Positions 1 to 6,509 of a stretch of 6,785 nucleotides of DNA are shown piece by piece. Source of the DNA: DASXTB01 sp036505615 (lineage in GTDB: Bacteria > Acidobacteriota > UBA6911 > JACQSX01); contig DASXTB010000136.1 in the NCBI GenBank assembly GCA_036505615.1, positions 1 through 6,785 on the forward strand, in the 5' to 3' direction. The translations under genes and the position numbers were made by a program. Position 1 is the stretch's first letter, and every line of letters starts with the position of its first letter. Below the pieces are notes generated by a model. That model was given only the letters and a program-made list of their open reading frames with translations, did not search any database and was not told the origin of the DNA.

Positions 1-101
1 ATTGGTCTCATTTCACTCAAGTGCTGCAACACTTGCGGAGGAGCCCTAGCAGTAGGACAAAGGGCAGAACTGTTGTTTTTCTGAACTGAGTCAGCGGATT
101 C

Positions 102-332
102 ATGGTTCTTCCACCGGCGGTGAAGCTTGGCATGGGCGACGGACGCCTGGCAGGCAGACTTGGTCAAGAAGGTAGGCGGCACCGAGCACATGCAAGGACG
201 CTACACAGCCGTCTTGGAGAAGCGCGGAAAAGAATGGCTGGTGTACATGAGCACATGTCCGTTCCACCGCCGCCATACTGCGCCTCCCATCCGGCTGCTA
301 TCCCTGGCGCGAAACAACTGGTTCTCCGTTAG
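102..332 (+). pseudogene. 3' remnant of a SnoaL/DUF4440-like (NTF2-fold) protein gene, frameshifted
   Basis: Two overlapping plus-strand frames together spell the C-terminal half of a SnoaL-like/DUF4440 protein. The frame starting at 127 reads AWATDAW, then GRYTAVLEKRGKEWL. Near 240-245 the match moves to the frame starting at 102, which reads VHEHMSVPPPP and stops with TAG at 330-332. The order 'AWATDxW ... GRYTxVLxKRxGxWLxVHEHxS.P' is typical of the last three strands of this small alpha+beta barrel family, whose members are often enzymes or binding proteins of unknown substrate. One missing base at GTGTA near 241 would explain the switch. A second frame change may lie near 130, where the frame of 102 (AVKLG) meets AWATDAW. 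Upstream of 102 all three frames soon hit stops, and I cannot follow the N-terminal half; it is lost or outside the window. The 3' end overlaps the facing HbpS-like pseudogene. The family is fairly clear from the C-terminal motifs, but no function can be assigned. Confidence 0.55.
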
Positions 333-992
333 ACAGGGCGGAAGGATTGCGACCAGATTCGCTAAAGTTGTCGGATCAACATTTACCGCGGCGGGCGGCT
401 GCGGCGTGCCGTCTCCAGTAACGCCTACTCCACCAACCAGGATACCATTCTTATATAGAGGCACTCCACCTGGGCTGCCGTCCAAGGAGGTAAAAGGGAT
501 GGGAGATCCCAATACCCCTGGCGAAATTGGCTCAAAAGCCGGTGGACACGGGAACAGCGTGCCAGTGCACGGCACCATATCTGTCTTCTTAAATCGATTC
601 ACATCTGAGACGAACAGATTTGATAACCCGACGCCGACGAGCGGCCCGGTAGGCGTAAACTGAACACCCGGCGGGAAGTGCTGCTGAATAATGAACCCGG
701 CGGTACGCGACGTAAACGCATTTTGATTGCTGCTGAGATACGAGGCAGTGCCGGCTTTGCTCACCGCAGTCGCGATCTCAGCCGGTGTCGCCGGTCCTCC
801 ACGCACGACCGAAAACCCCAAGCACATACCCTTCGCGATCGGTCACCGGGATCACGCTGTTAGGCGAAATTTAACCGCTCGGGTGACCGCCTGGTTGATG
901 ACTCTTTGCACATCCGCGGCGGTGAGATGCGCCTGAACATGGTGGCCGCCTAAAATCAAAGCGAGAACAAAGCCCAGCAGCCGGATTCTCAT
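201..992 (-). pseudogene. HbpS/GlcG-like secreted heme-binding-family protein, frameshifted and 3'-truncated
   Basis: The ATG at 992-990 opens a signal peptide (MRIRLLGFVLALILGG, then HHVQA as likely cleavage site) followed by LTAADVQRVINQAVTRAV, the usual mature start of secreted HbpS/GlcG-like proteins. The frame breaks near 866-871, where AAATTTCGCC lacks one base. The next frame reads SPNSVIPVTDREGYVLGVF. A second shift near 805-815 leads into the longest open piece (827-201), which carries GGPATPAEIATAVSKAGTAS, NAFTSRTAGFIIQQHFPPG and GVPLYKNGILVGGVGVTGDG. These are family hallmarks, so the pieces belong to one gene. Family homology fades after about position 408; the expected C-terminal segment is absent. 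The open frame continues to a stop at 201, but a third frame change near 355 would end the protein at 298. HbpS/GlcG-like domains bind heme or other small ligands, and this one would have been exported. It is decayed unless the indels are sequencing errors. Confidence 0.7.
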
Positions 993-1044
993 GCGCGCTA
1001 TATATTACAGTGATTTAGCCGGCGTTTGCGAAGCGAAATCTGGA

Positions 1045-1062
1045 CGACATAAATGTCGACAT
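1045..1062. promoter_or_regulatory. Overlapping inverted repeats upstream of the HbpS-like gene, candidate operator
   Basis: CGACAT (1045-1050), ATGTCG (1053-1058) and CGACAT (1057-1062) form a 6-bp inverted repeat with a 2-base spacer, overlapping the perfect 10-bp palindrome ATGTCGACAT (1053-1062). The block lies about 53 to 70 bases upstream of the start codon at 992, a suitable place for a transcription-factor site. An AT-rich stretch on the minus strand (TGTAATATATA, roughly 1001-1011) could supply a -10 element between them, but I see no convincing -35. No regulator is encoded nearby, so the role is inferred only from symmetry and position. Confidence 0.25.
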
Positions 1063-1088
1063 ATTCGCGAGTTGGGAGGGACAGCTTC

Positions 1089-1109
1089 GGCCGCGGCCTT
1101 CCGATCGGA
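1089..1109. repeat. Two adjacent perfect 10-bp palindromes in the intergenic gap
   Basis: GGCCGCGGCC (1089-1098) and TCCGATCGGA (1100-1109) are both perfect palindromes, separated by one base. They lie downstream of the beta-barrel gene stop (1161) and upstream of the HbpS-like gene start (992). There is no loop longer than zero bases and no T-tract on the minus strand, so this is not an ordinary intrinsic terminator. It could be a protein-binding site, a cruciform-prone patch or chance in GC-rich DNA. Confidence 0.2.
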
Positions 1110-1160
1110 CGAGTTAAGGCGAACGCAGTTTAATGCGCAACACTTGCGACACTTTCCGGG

Positions 1161-2093
1161 TTACCGGCTGGCCCCAGGAACACGGGTCGTCGTCGTGCGC
1201 ACCGGCTCGGCACCCAGCCCGCCGCCGACTCCGAAGTAGAAGCCGGGATGATCTTCACCGCCGTTCTGTAACGCCGCAATAGTGCAGCCGAACAATCGGC
1301 CTCGCCACTGCAGGCCAGCCGCCCATGGAAAACGGTTTTTGCCCGAGATCGTGTTATCCAGTTCATCGTCGCGACTGACGATTTCACCGATCACGTAAAA
1401 GTTCCAAGGCAGTTGCACTTCAATACCGCCATAACCGCGTTCGCTGGTCGATTCCTCCACCAGGTCGGTAGTCAGGAACTGGGTTCGAAATCCCCCCTGA
1501 AAGGTGATTGTTTTGAAAAATCCGTGCTCACAGATCGGGATCGTTTTTGAGAGCGCGAGGAACGCGTTGTAGCCATTCAAAGTACTCAATGGACTAAGAT
1601 GCGGCGTACCCAAATGGAAGTAGGCGCCGATACTTATTTCCGGCCACCACTTATCCGTTCGATCGCGCAATAGCCGAATTCTCGCTTCCGGCCCGCCGAT
1701 AACGTATGTATTCTCGGCCCCCGGAGTGCTGAGGTCTAGCAGATCACCAATGAAACCTATTTCGAGCCAGTCGCGCACGCCGTAGCTTAAGAGAATACCG
1801 TGCCCGACCAGGCCTACGCCTTCTGGAAGCGTTGGCACAAACACACAGTAATTGAGGATAAAGGTGCCCTGCGGCAGCGTAGCCGATGTCGGATCGATGA
1901 ACATTCCGGACGGGCCTTCAAGGGTAATCAACCCACGCGATTCTCTGACCGTGGGAACTTCGACCACCGGCGCCCCTTCCTCCAAATTGGCATCCTTCGG
2001 GTCGATCATCACTTTCGGGTCCGCCAGCGCGGCGGATACCCCGATAAGGGAAGTCACAATGGTTAGGGTAATGCCCTTGGACCGGCGAAACAT
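1161..2093 (-). CDS. Outer-membrane beta-barrel protein (YjbH-like style), function unknown
   Basis: The protein has 310 residues from the ATG at 2093-2091. I prefer this start over an upstream in-frame TTG at 2120 because it gives a clean signal peptide: basic MFRRSK, hydrophobic core ITLTIVTSLIGVSA, cleavage after SAALA (about residue 24). The mature part begins with an acidic linker. The segment PSGMFIDPTSATLPQGTFIL (61-80) resembles the entry strand of YjbH-like and related outer-membrane beta-barrels. The rest shows alternating hydrophobic and polar strands with many aromatic and glycine residues, such as GLVGHGILLSYGVRDWLEIG, WWPEISIGAYFHLG and FYFGVGGGLG near the C-terminus. No catalytic motif is visible. 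The protein should sit in the outer membrane, which supports a Gram-negative host. The gene lies 101 bases downstream of the STAND gene on the same strand, and a TTGACA hexamer in the gap suggests its own promoter. It could be a porin-like channel or an assembly or secretion factor. The barrel call is good; a specific function is not supportable. Confidence 0.72.
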   Translation of the reverse strand: MFRRSKGITLTIVTSLIGVSAALADPKVMIDPKDANLEEGAPVVEVPTVRESRGLITLEGPSGMFIDPTSATLPQGTFILNYCVFVPTLPEGVGLVGHGILLSYGVRDWLEIGFIGDLLDLSTPGAENTYVIGGPEARIRLLRDRTDKWWPEISIGAYFHLGTPHLSPLSTLNGYNAFLALSKTIPICEHGFFKTITFQGGFRTQFLTTDLVEESTSERGYGGIEVQLPWNFYVIGEIVSRDDELDNTISGKNRFPWAAGLQWRGRLFGCTIAALQNGGEDHPGFYFGVGGGLGAEPVRTTTTRVPGASR

Positions 2094-2098
2094 AGCCG

Positions 2099-2127
2099 CA
2101 TTTTCTATTTGGCTTGGCAACTGTCAA
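2099..2127 (-). promoter_or_regulatory. Possible promoter of the beta-barrel gene
   Basis: On the minus strand a perfect TTGACA lies at 2127-2122. At 16 to 17 bases spacing the matching -10 would be GAAAAT or AAAATG, which is poor. The implied transcription start would fall at or next to the ATG at 2093, giving a leaderless message. This fits the absence of a Shine-Dalgarno sequence before that ATG (the preceding bases are AAATAGAAAATGCGGCT). The -35 may be coincidental. Confidence 0.25.
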
Positions 2128-2182
2128 TGCAAATTGTGGGGTTCCACCGTGGGGCGGAGGCCGATAGGCGATTGTTAGGTGC

Positions 2183-2197
2183 TGAAGCGCCGCTTCA
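2183..2197 (-). repeat. Inverted repeat across the STAND stop codon
   Basis: The 15 bases TGAAGCGCCGCTTCA read on the minus strand as TGAAGC, loop GGC, GCTTCA: a 6-bp stem with a 3-base loop whose first three bases are the STAND gene's own TGA. No T-tract follows on the minus strand (the next bases are GCACCTAACAATC), so it lacks the second half of an intrinsic terminator. It may stabilise the 3' end, attenuate read-through into the beta-barrel gene, or be chance. Confidence 0.3.
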
Positions 2198-4789
2198 CCG
2201 GACCTCTCGCGCTTTCTCCAAGGCCTCGCCCAGCAAAGCGACAACCGGATTAATCTGTTGGCCGTATAGGCCGGAACGTTGAATTAACGTTGCCTCCCGC
2301 ATGACCCCTTCCAGCAGGCCAACAGCTCCCTGGCGTTGAAGCTCATTCGTGATTTGTTGCAAGTGGGACAATCCGGCCGGGTCGCCGCGCAAGATCGCGA
2401 GCAGTGGCTTGTAAATCCGTGTGCCCAGCGGATTCTCGCCCCAGGACAGGTTGGCGGTTGCGTTCCAAAGGTCGGACGCTTCCTTGCTTTTGCCCTGGAG
2501 CGCGCGAGCAATGCCAAGCCGAAATGATGAAAAGGCGTACCGATCCCTTTGGTAGGCTGCTTCCAGATAACTGACACCCTCGGCCAAGGCTGCTTTGTCT
2601 TCCGGGACATTTGTTCTCTCAAACAGCATGTAGGCCAGATTTGTTCGGGCCAGGCAGTCGACGCGTTTCATTTCAGAACCGACAAGGCCGTGTAAGAGAT
2701 CGTTTGCCCGCGGATCGGCACGATCATTCAAGTAAATCGCGTTCGCCAGTTGGAAAAGTGGCACGATCGCGTTCGGTCGTGCGCCGATAGCGCGGCTGAA
2801 TTCCTCGATCGCAAGTCGGTACCGCCCGAGATCAAAATAAGCCGTTCCCAGGCCGGCGTGAGCGCCATAGTCCGGTTCGTTTCGTTGCAGCGCGGCCTGC
2901 AGAGAGTTCTTGTACTGATCGACCGCTTCACGGATATGGCCCAAGCCTAACAAGATGTTGCCAAAGCCGACGAACGGTTTCGCTGAATCGGGATCAATCT
3001 GCTGGGCCTGGGTGTAGCGGCTCCGCGCCTTTTCAAAGTCCGGATCAACGCCAACCGCGTAAGCGTCACCCAATCCGACATAGGCCTCGGCCAGTTTGCT
3101 ATGTCCAAGTTGAGTGGGGCGGTTAGGACGATCGTTCCGTTTTTCTATATCAACCGCGCGAGTGTAGGCGTTAATCGCCTCAGACAAAATGGGCGCATTC
3201 CTCGAATCGCCCGAGGCATAGAATTGACGAACAAGCGTATCACCGATTCCGAACCAGGGAGAAGATTCGGCGGGATTCATTCGCGCCGCTGTCTGGAACC
3301 GCTGCAGAGCCGCTGAATAGTCCAGCGTGTCGAGCGCGAGGTAGCCGGAGTCTAACAAGTCGCGATATCGGAGCTGTTGTCGCGCCCGGTAACTGTAAAG
3401 CAACAGACCGGCGCATCCACACAACAACACGGTGGCAACAGCCATGACAATTCTTCGCTGTTTGCGCAGACGTTTGCGCTGACGGCTGGCGACGCGTTCT
3501 GCTTCCTCGCGTTCGCGCCGGGCGGTGCGACTGGCGAGGACTACCGGCGCCAAAACATCATGGGTAAGTTCGATCCGCCGAATCCCACCACGCTCCTCCA
3601 GCACGAGCAATCGACGTTCAACCAGATCGGTGATACTCCCGATACTCTGATCAAGCGAAATTCCAGCGCGCACGAGTTCGGCTTCAGCCGTATCGAGCGT
3701 CACCGCTTGCCGATAACCAGCGTCCGATAGAAGACGGTCTTCCACGAATTGGCGAACGGCCACGGGATGAGTGGCGAATGCATTGGCGTAAAATTTTTCC
3801 AGGATGTGGCCGCTTCGACCTTGCAGCAGCTCTGGTTTGATTGTTTCGTCGCCGGCGTCAAGCCGCTCCGCGTTCAGTTCCGAACACAACAAGCTGAGCA
3901 ATGGTGGAACCGCGTCCAGCTCATCCAGAGGCACATCCGGCTGAACACCGGCTACGAAACGAACGATGGCAGTCGCCACTTCGCTCGAAACAATTGGCGG
4001 CTTGTTCGGACGTAAGCTGCCCGGCTCGACTACCGCCTGGAGGGCCTGCGCCCCGCTAAGCGGTCGAAGCTCCATTCGGTTATCCATCACCGCCGGCAGC
4101 TGCGATCGCCAGCGTTCCAACAGGTGAAGATAATCTTCCCGCAGCGAAAGAAGCACCTTTGCCGGATGAGCGTAATAGGCCAGGCGTTCCGCCAACTCAT
4201 CGTTTGTCTCGACCTGCGCCCGCACATCGCGCGGCATGCGGTTCTCAACGATGGCAGCGATTGTTTCCCGAAAATCCTCCGCGACATCGCGGCGTCCGTG
4301 TCCGAGGGTGAAAAGTTCCTCGAACTGATCGAACAGGAAAACTGGCCGCGTGGCGACGGAGCCATCGCGCCTAACGAGACCACAAGCAGGATCGTGAAGG
4401 AGCAGCCAGAGATTCGACGCCGCAAGACATATTGCGGCCAGATCCTCACTGCCGCTGCTGGCCAGAGTTGCGCCCAAAGCTTCGATCATCTGACGTCCGA
4501 CCGACGGCGCCGTTTCGTCATAGCGAATCCGAATAATCACGGGCAGCAGGGCCTCCTCACGAAGGCGCGGCATGAGACCGGCATGTATCAGCGAGGTTTT
4601 TCCGAGGCCGGATTGGCCAAACAACACGGTAAGCGGTTTATGCACCACCCGCTCAAACAGGTCCTGTAACTCGGCGGTCCGGCCGAAAAAATACCGCTGC
4701 GTCTGTTCAGAAAACGATTGGAGCCCTAACCACGGTGACTCCGGATCAGCAGTTGTTTCGCGCTCAACGAGCCTGTCGGCCGAACTCAT
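2195..4789 (-). CDS. STAND-class (nSTAND1-like) NTPase with one membrane segment and C-terminal TPR array
   Basis: The protein has 864 residues. PWLGLQSF...YFFGR (19-37) is the usual entry to nSTAND1-type NTPase domains. Walker A is GQSGLGKTS (58-66, Lys64). Walker B is FLFDQFEELF (151-160, Asp154, Glu157/158). LLSLREDYL (213-221) and the SLLCSELN helix (299-306) follow, then a winged-helix-like tail ending in ELTHDVLAP (407-415). A very basic stretch (421-446) precedes one hydrophobic helix, IVMAVATVLLCGCAGLLLYSY (about 447-467). After it come TPR-like helix pairs, for example YSAALQRFQTAARMNP (491-506), FEKARSRYTQAQQIDP (585-600) and YRLAIEEFSRAIGARP (657-672), on to about residue 770. STAND proteins are ATP-driven switches that oligomerise when the repeat region senses a trigger. 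There is no effector domain before the NTPase, so the effector is probably the SIR2-TIR protein encoded just upstream. The ATG overlaps that gene's stop (ATGA) and lacks a Shine-Dalgarno, which points to translational coupling. By the positive-inside rule the NTPase would be cytoplasmic and the TPRs extracytoplasmic. Ligand unknown. Confidence 0.88.
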   Translation of the reverse strand: MSSADRLVERETTADPESPWLGLQSFSEQTQRYFFGRTAELQDLFERVVHKPLTVLFGQSGLGKTSLIHAGLMPRLREEALLPVIIRIRYDETAPSVGRQMIEALGATLASSGSEDLAAICLAASNLWLLLHDPACGLVRRDGSVATRPVFLFDQFEELFTLGHGRRDVAEDFRETIAAIVENRMPRDVRAQVETNDELAERLAYYAHPAKVLLSLREDYLHLLERWRSQLPAVMDNRMELRPLSGAQALQAVVEPGSLRPNKPPIVSSEVATAIVRFVAGVQPDVPLDELDAVPPLLSLLCSELNAERLDAGDETIKPELLQGRSGHILEKFYANAFATHPVAVRQFVEDRLLSDAGYRQAVTLDTAEAELVRAGISLDQSIGSITDLVERRLLVLEERGGIRRIELTHDVLAPVVLASRTARREREEAERVASRQRKRLRKQRRIVMAVATVLLCGCAGLLLYSYRARQQLRYRDLLDSGYLALDTLDYSAALQRFQTAARMNPAESSPWFGIGDTLVRQFYASGDSRNAPILSEAINAYTRAVDIEKRNDRPNRPTQLGHSKLAEAYVGLGDAYAVGVDPDFEKARSRYTQAQQIDPDSAKPFVGFGNILLGLGHIREAVDQYKNSLQAALQRNEPDYGAHAGLGTAYFDLGRYRLAIEEFSRAIGARPNAIVPLFQLANAIYLNDRADPRANDLLHGLVGSEMKRVDCLARTNLAYMLFERTNVPEDKAALAEGVSYLEAAYQRDRYAFSSFRLGIARALQGKSKEASDLWNATANLSWGENPLGTRIYKPLLAILRGDPAGLSHLQQITNELQRQGAVGLLEGVMREATLIQRSGLYGQQINPVVALLGEALEKAREVR
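4786..4789 (-). promoter_or_regulatory. ATGA stop-start overlap (translational coupling site)
   Basis: On the minus strand the STAND ATG (4789-4787) overlaps the TGA (4788-4786) of the SIR2-TIR gene. No purine-rich ribosome site precedes it; the upstream bases are CACCTCTCGCGTGCA. Termination-reinitiation would tie the amounts of the two proteins together, as expected for partners. Confidence 0.6.
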
Positions 4790-6159
4790 TGCACGCGAGA
4801 GGTGGCGCGACGCTTCTCCTGCAATAAACGCATGTGTTCGCCAAACTCCGGAGTCACTTCGCCTCCTGTTAAAACCGTGACATGAACATTTCGGAAGGTG
4901 CGTGGCTCACGTCTTAAGGGAATCGGTGAATCGTCAATCACAACCGGGATGTAAAATTCCTCACCCTCGGAGAACATCGGCTGCCATTCAGCGGCCCAGA
5001 AGCGTTCCTGATGGAAGTAGCCGGCAGGCGCACCCTCCGTAGTTCGGGAAATCACCGAGAGGAAGAGGGCGCACCGGCCTTGCACCTCATCCCGAAGATT
5101 GTTATGCCAATTGCCGCCTGGCTTGAGTCGCTCGCGATCGTACCAAACAACGCAGCCGCATCGCTCCAATCCGCCCTTGAGCTTCCGCGCCGCTTCCTCG
5201 TCTTCGCGCGCGTAGCTCATAAAGACGGCGCCGGCTGGCATTTCGTACTCCGGCAGGGCGACGAACTCACCGCGGCCACCCTCAACCGCGGGGTGTTTCT
5301 CGCTCCAGCGACGTTCCAATTCCAAGACGAAAGCCGATGGGTCGCATTCGATGACGTGGATGTTCCGGCTGACGCCGCCGAAAAAAAGGACCATGCCTTC
5401 CGACGGACCGACCGGCGGACCGACAGCCAGGACTTCCGTGTTCGCGCGCGCTTCGGATAAACGCGACTGTTTCGTGATCCGAAGGAAAAAACGCACCAGC
5501 CAGTCGGAAAAGTTCAAGCCAAGTACGAGCAGCGCATGTTCCTTTAAGTCCCGGGCGAGCTTTTCCATCACCGGAAGGTGTTGCTGCAATGCGCAAACGA
5601 ATTCGAGAGCATCTTCCTCCCACACGACATACTCGGGGCTGGGGGAGACATACCCGAGAAGATGAAAAACTGTTGCACGGCTTAGTTCCGCTTTGCGGGC
5701 CGGCAGATCTTTCGGCGCCGACTCGGGAAAGAAGGCGAGTCGTTGCGTCATCGGTTGGCCGCCATAACGCAGCGCGTTCAGGGCATTCTCAAGTAGCGGA
5801 TCGAATGTAGTGGAGATAAACAAATTGAATGCGGAAATTCTGGCAAGAGCGCGCAAAGCCGATCCCGGTTCGGGGCATTCATCCCGGAGAAGTCTTTGTA
5901 GGCGCGTGTAAACAACGTTGCGAGTTCCACCTCGCAGCAGATGTCGGCAAACCACATCGTTTAAGGTGGGTTGGACCGGCAAAGTCTCAACCGGGACTTG
6001 GAGACGTTCGGCCAGTCCCAGGGCGAGCCAGTCATAGAGGTTTTTATCCTCAGGGCCGAACTTTACCACCGCTTCCCCGACTATGGGTATAACTAGGCCC
6101 TCCTCGATAAAAGTGAGGAGATCCTCCCAGAAATCAGGATCGGTAGGTACAAACGCCAT
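4786..6159 (-). CDS. SIR2-like domain fused to a TIR domain, candidate NAD-acting effector
   Basis: The protein has 457 residues from the ATG at 6159-6157. This start gives MAFVPTDPDFWEDLL, which lines up with the start of the neighbouring SIR2 remnant; a longer version from 6216 only translates that remnant in the wrong frame. The N-terminal half is SIR2_2-like: GLVIPIVGEAVVKF (21-34), NLFISTTFDPLLENAL (112-127), TVFHLLGY (163-170) and ALLVLGLNFSDWL (209-221). Two canonical SIR2 features are altered: the GAG of the NAD loop reads GEA, and the usual TTNxD and KLHG motifs read STTFD and HLLG, so the catalytic Asn and His appear replaced by Thr118 and Leu168. The C-terminal half (about 309-430) is a full TIR domain: AVFMSYAREDEEAARKL, VVWYDRERLKPGGNW, LFLSVIS, then GYFHQERFWAAEW, where Glu385 is the likely NADase glutamate. 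TIR and SIR2 domains of bacterial immunity deplete NAD or make signal nucleotides, causing abortive infection. The 4-base overlap with the STAND gene suggests the STAND protein controls it. It is not ThsA, which carries SIR2-SLOG. Confidence 0.85.
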   Translation of the reverse strand: MAFVPTDPDFWEDLLTFIEEGLVIPIVGEAVVKFGPEDKNLYDWLALGLAERLQVPVETLPVQPTLNDVVCRHLLRGGTRNVVYTRLQRLLRDECPEPGSALRALARISAFNLFISTTFDPLLENALNALRYGGQPMTQRLAFFPESAPKDLPARKAELSRATVFHLLGYVSPSPEYVVWEEDALEFVCALQQHLPVMEKLARDLKEHALLVLGLNFSDWLVRFFLRITKQSRLSEARANTEVLAVGPPVGPSEGMVLFFGGVSRNIHVIECDPSAFVLELERRWSEKHPAVEGGRGEFVALPEYEMPAGAVFMSYAREDEEAARKLKGGLERCGCVVWYDRERLKPGGNWHNNLRDEVQGRCALFLSVISRTTEGAPAGYFHQERFWAAEWQPMFSEGEEFYIPVVIDDSPIPLRREPRTFRNVHVTVLTGGEVTPEFGEHMRLLQEKRRATSRVQ

Positions 6160-6501
6160 GATGAGGCTCGATCGCTGCGAGCTTGGGGAGAGGTTCCGGG
6201 ACCGGTGTCCGGCCATGCGGATCTCGCAGGTGGTTGAGAATCTCGAACGTTTTCAGATTCACGTCGTCGCGGGAGTTCTGACGCTTGGCATTAAGATAGG
6301 GGCGACTACCTGGTCGATGCTGGCAAAAGGACCGCACTCGACTTCCAACTGGGTCGCGAGCTCCGCTGCCAGGTATTCGTAGAGCAGTTGCTCCCGGTCA
6401 TCGATCTGGATGCGAAGGAGATCACGCCCTACAATCGGAATGACCACGCCTTTAGCGATGGCCTGCAAGAGCTTGCCGCACTGCTTCGAGTCGTCGGGCA
6501 T
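6134..6501 (-). pseudogene. N-terminal remnant of a second SIR2-like gene, frameshifted and truncated
   Basis: From the ATG at 6501-6499 (or a TTG at 6513 whose TTGA overlaps the DUF4231 stop) the frame reads MPDDSKQCGKLLQAIAKG, VVIPIVGRDLL and LLYEYLAAELATQLEV. This matches the first 55 residues of the SIR2-TIR protein (GLVIPIVGEAVV, LYDWLALGLAERLQV). The frame stops at 6259, but a shift of one base in the G-run at 6299-6302 (C-run on the minus strand) restores PYLNAKRQNSRDDV and TFEILNHLRD, ending PVPEPLPKLAAI. These line up with VCRHLLRGG and ALRALARI (up to about residue 108) of the paralogue. Homology stops at about 6170, only some ten bases before the SIR2-TIR start codon, and the frame ends at 6134. 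The rest of the SIR2 domain and any effector half are missing. A GGAG lies about 10 bases before the TTG. It is most likely a decayed paralogue; a short stand-alone protein is possible only if the frameshift is a sequencing error. Confidence 0.62.
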
Positions 6502-6509
6502 TGAGAGTC

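Noticed and set aside
127..663. Reading the full plus-strand frame 127-663 as one gene
   Set aside because: Only its first 40 codons look like protein (SnoaL-like). The rest is antisense to the HbpS-like segment and contains no recognisable motif.
26..1148. 12-base direct repeat GCAACACTTGCG at 26-37 and 1137-1148
   Set aside because: About one such match is expected by chance in a window of this length, and no mobile-element features lie at either copy.
2094..2120. TTG start at 2120 for the beta-barrel protein
   Set aside because: It would put nine polar residues ahead of an otherwise normal signal peptide, and it overlaps the TTGACA promoter candidate. The ATG at 2093 is better.
4124..4669. 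Plus-strand open frame of 181 codons
   Set aside because: It lies wholly inside the STAND gene on the opposite strand, has no family motif, and the minus-strand frame there carries the Walker A and B motifs. It is a shadow in GC-rich coding DNA.
6160..6216. Longer SIR2-TIR protein starting at the ATG at 6216
   Set aside because: The extra 19 residues are the SIR2 remnant's DNA read in another frame. The paralogue alignment begins at the ATG at 6159.
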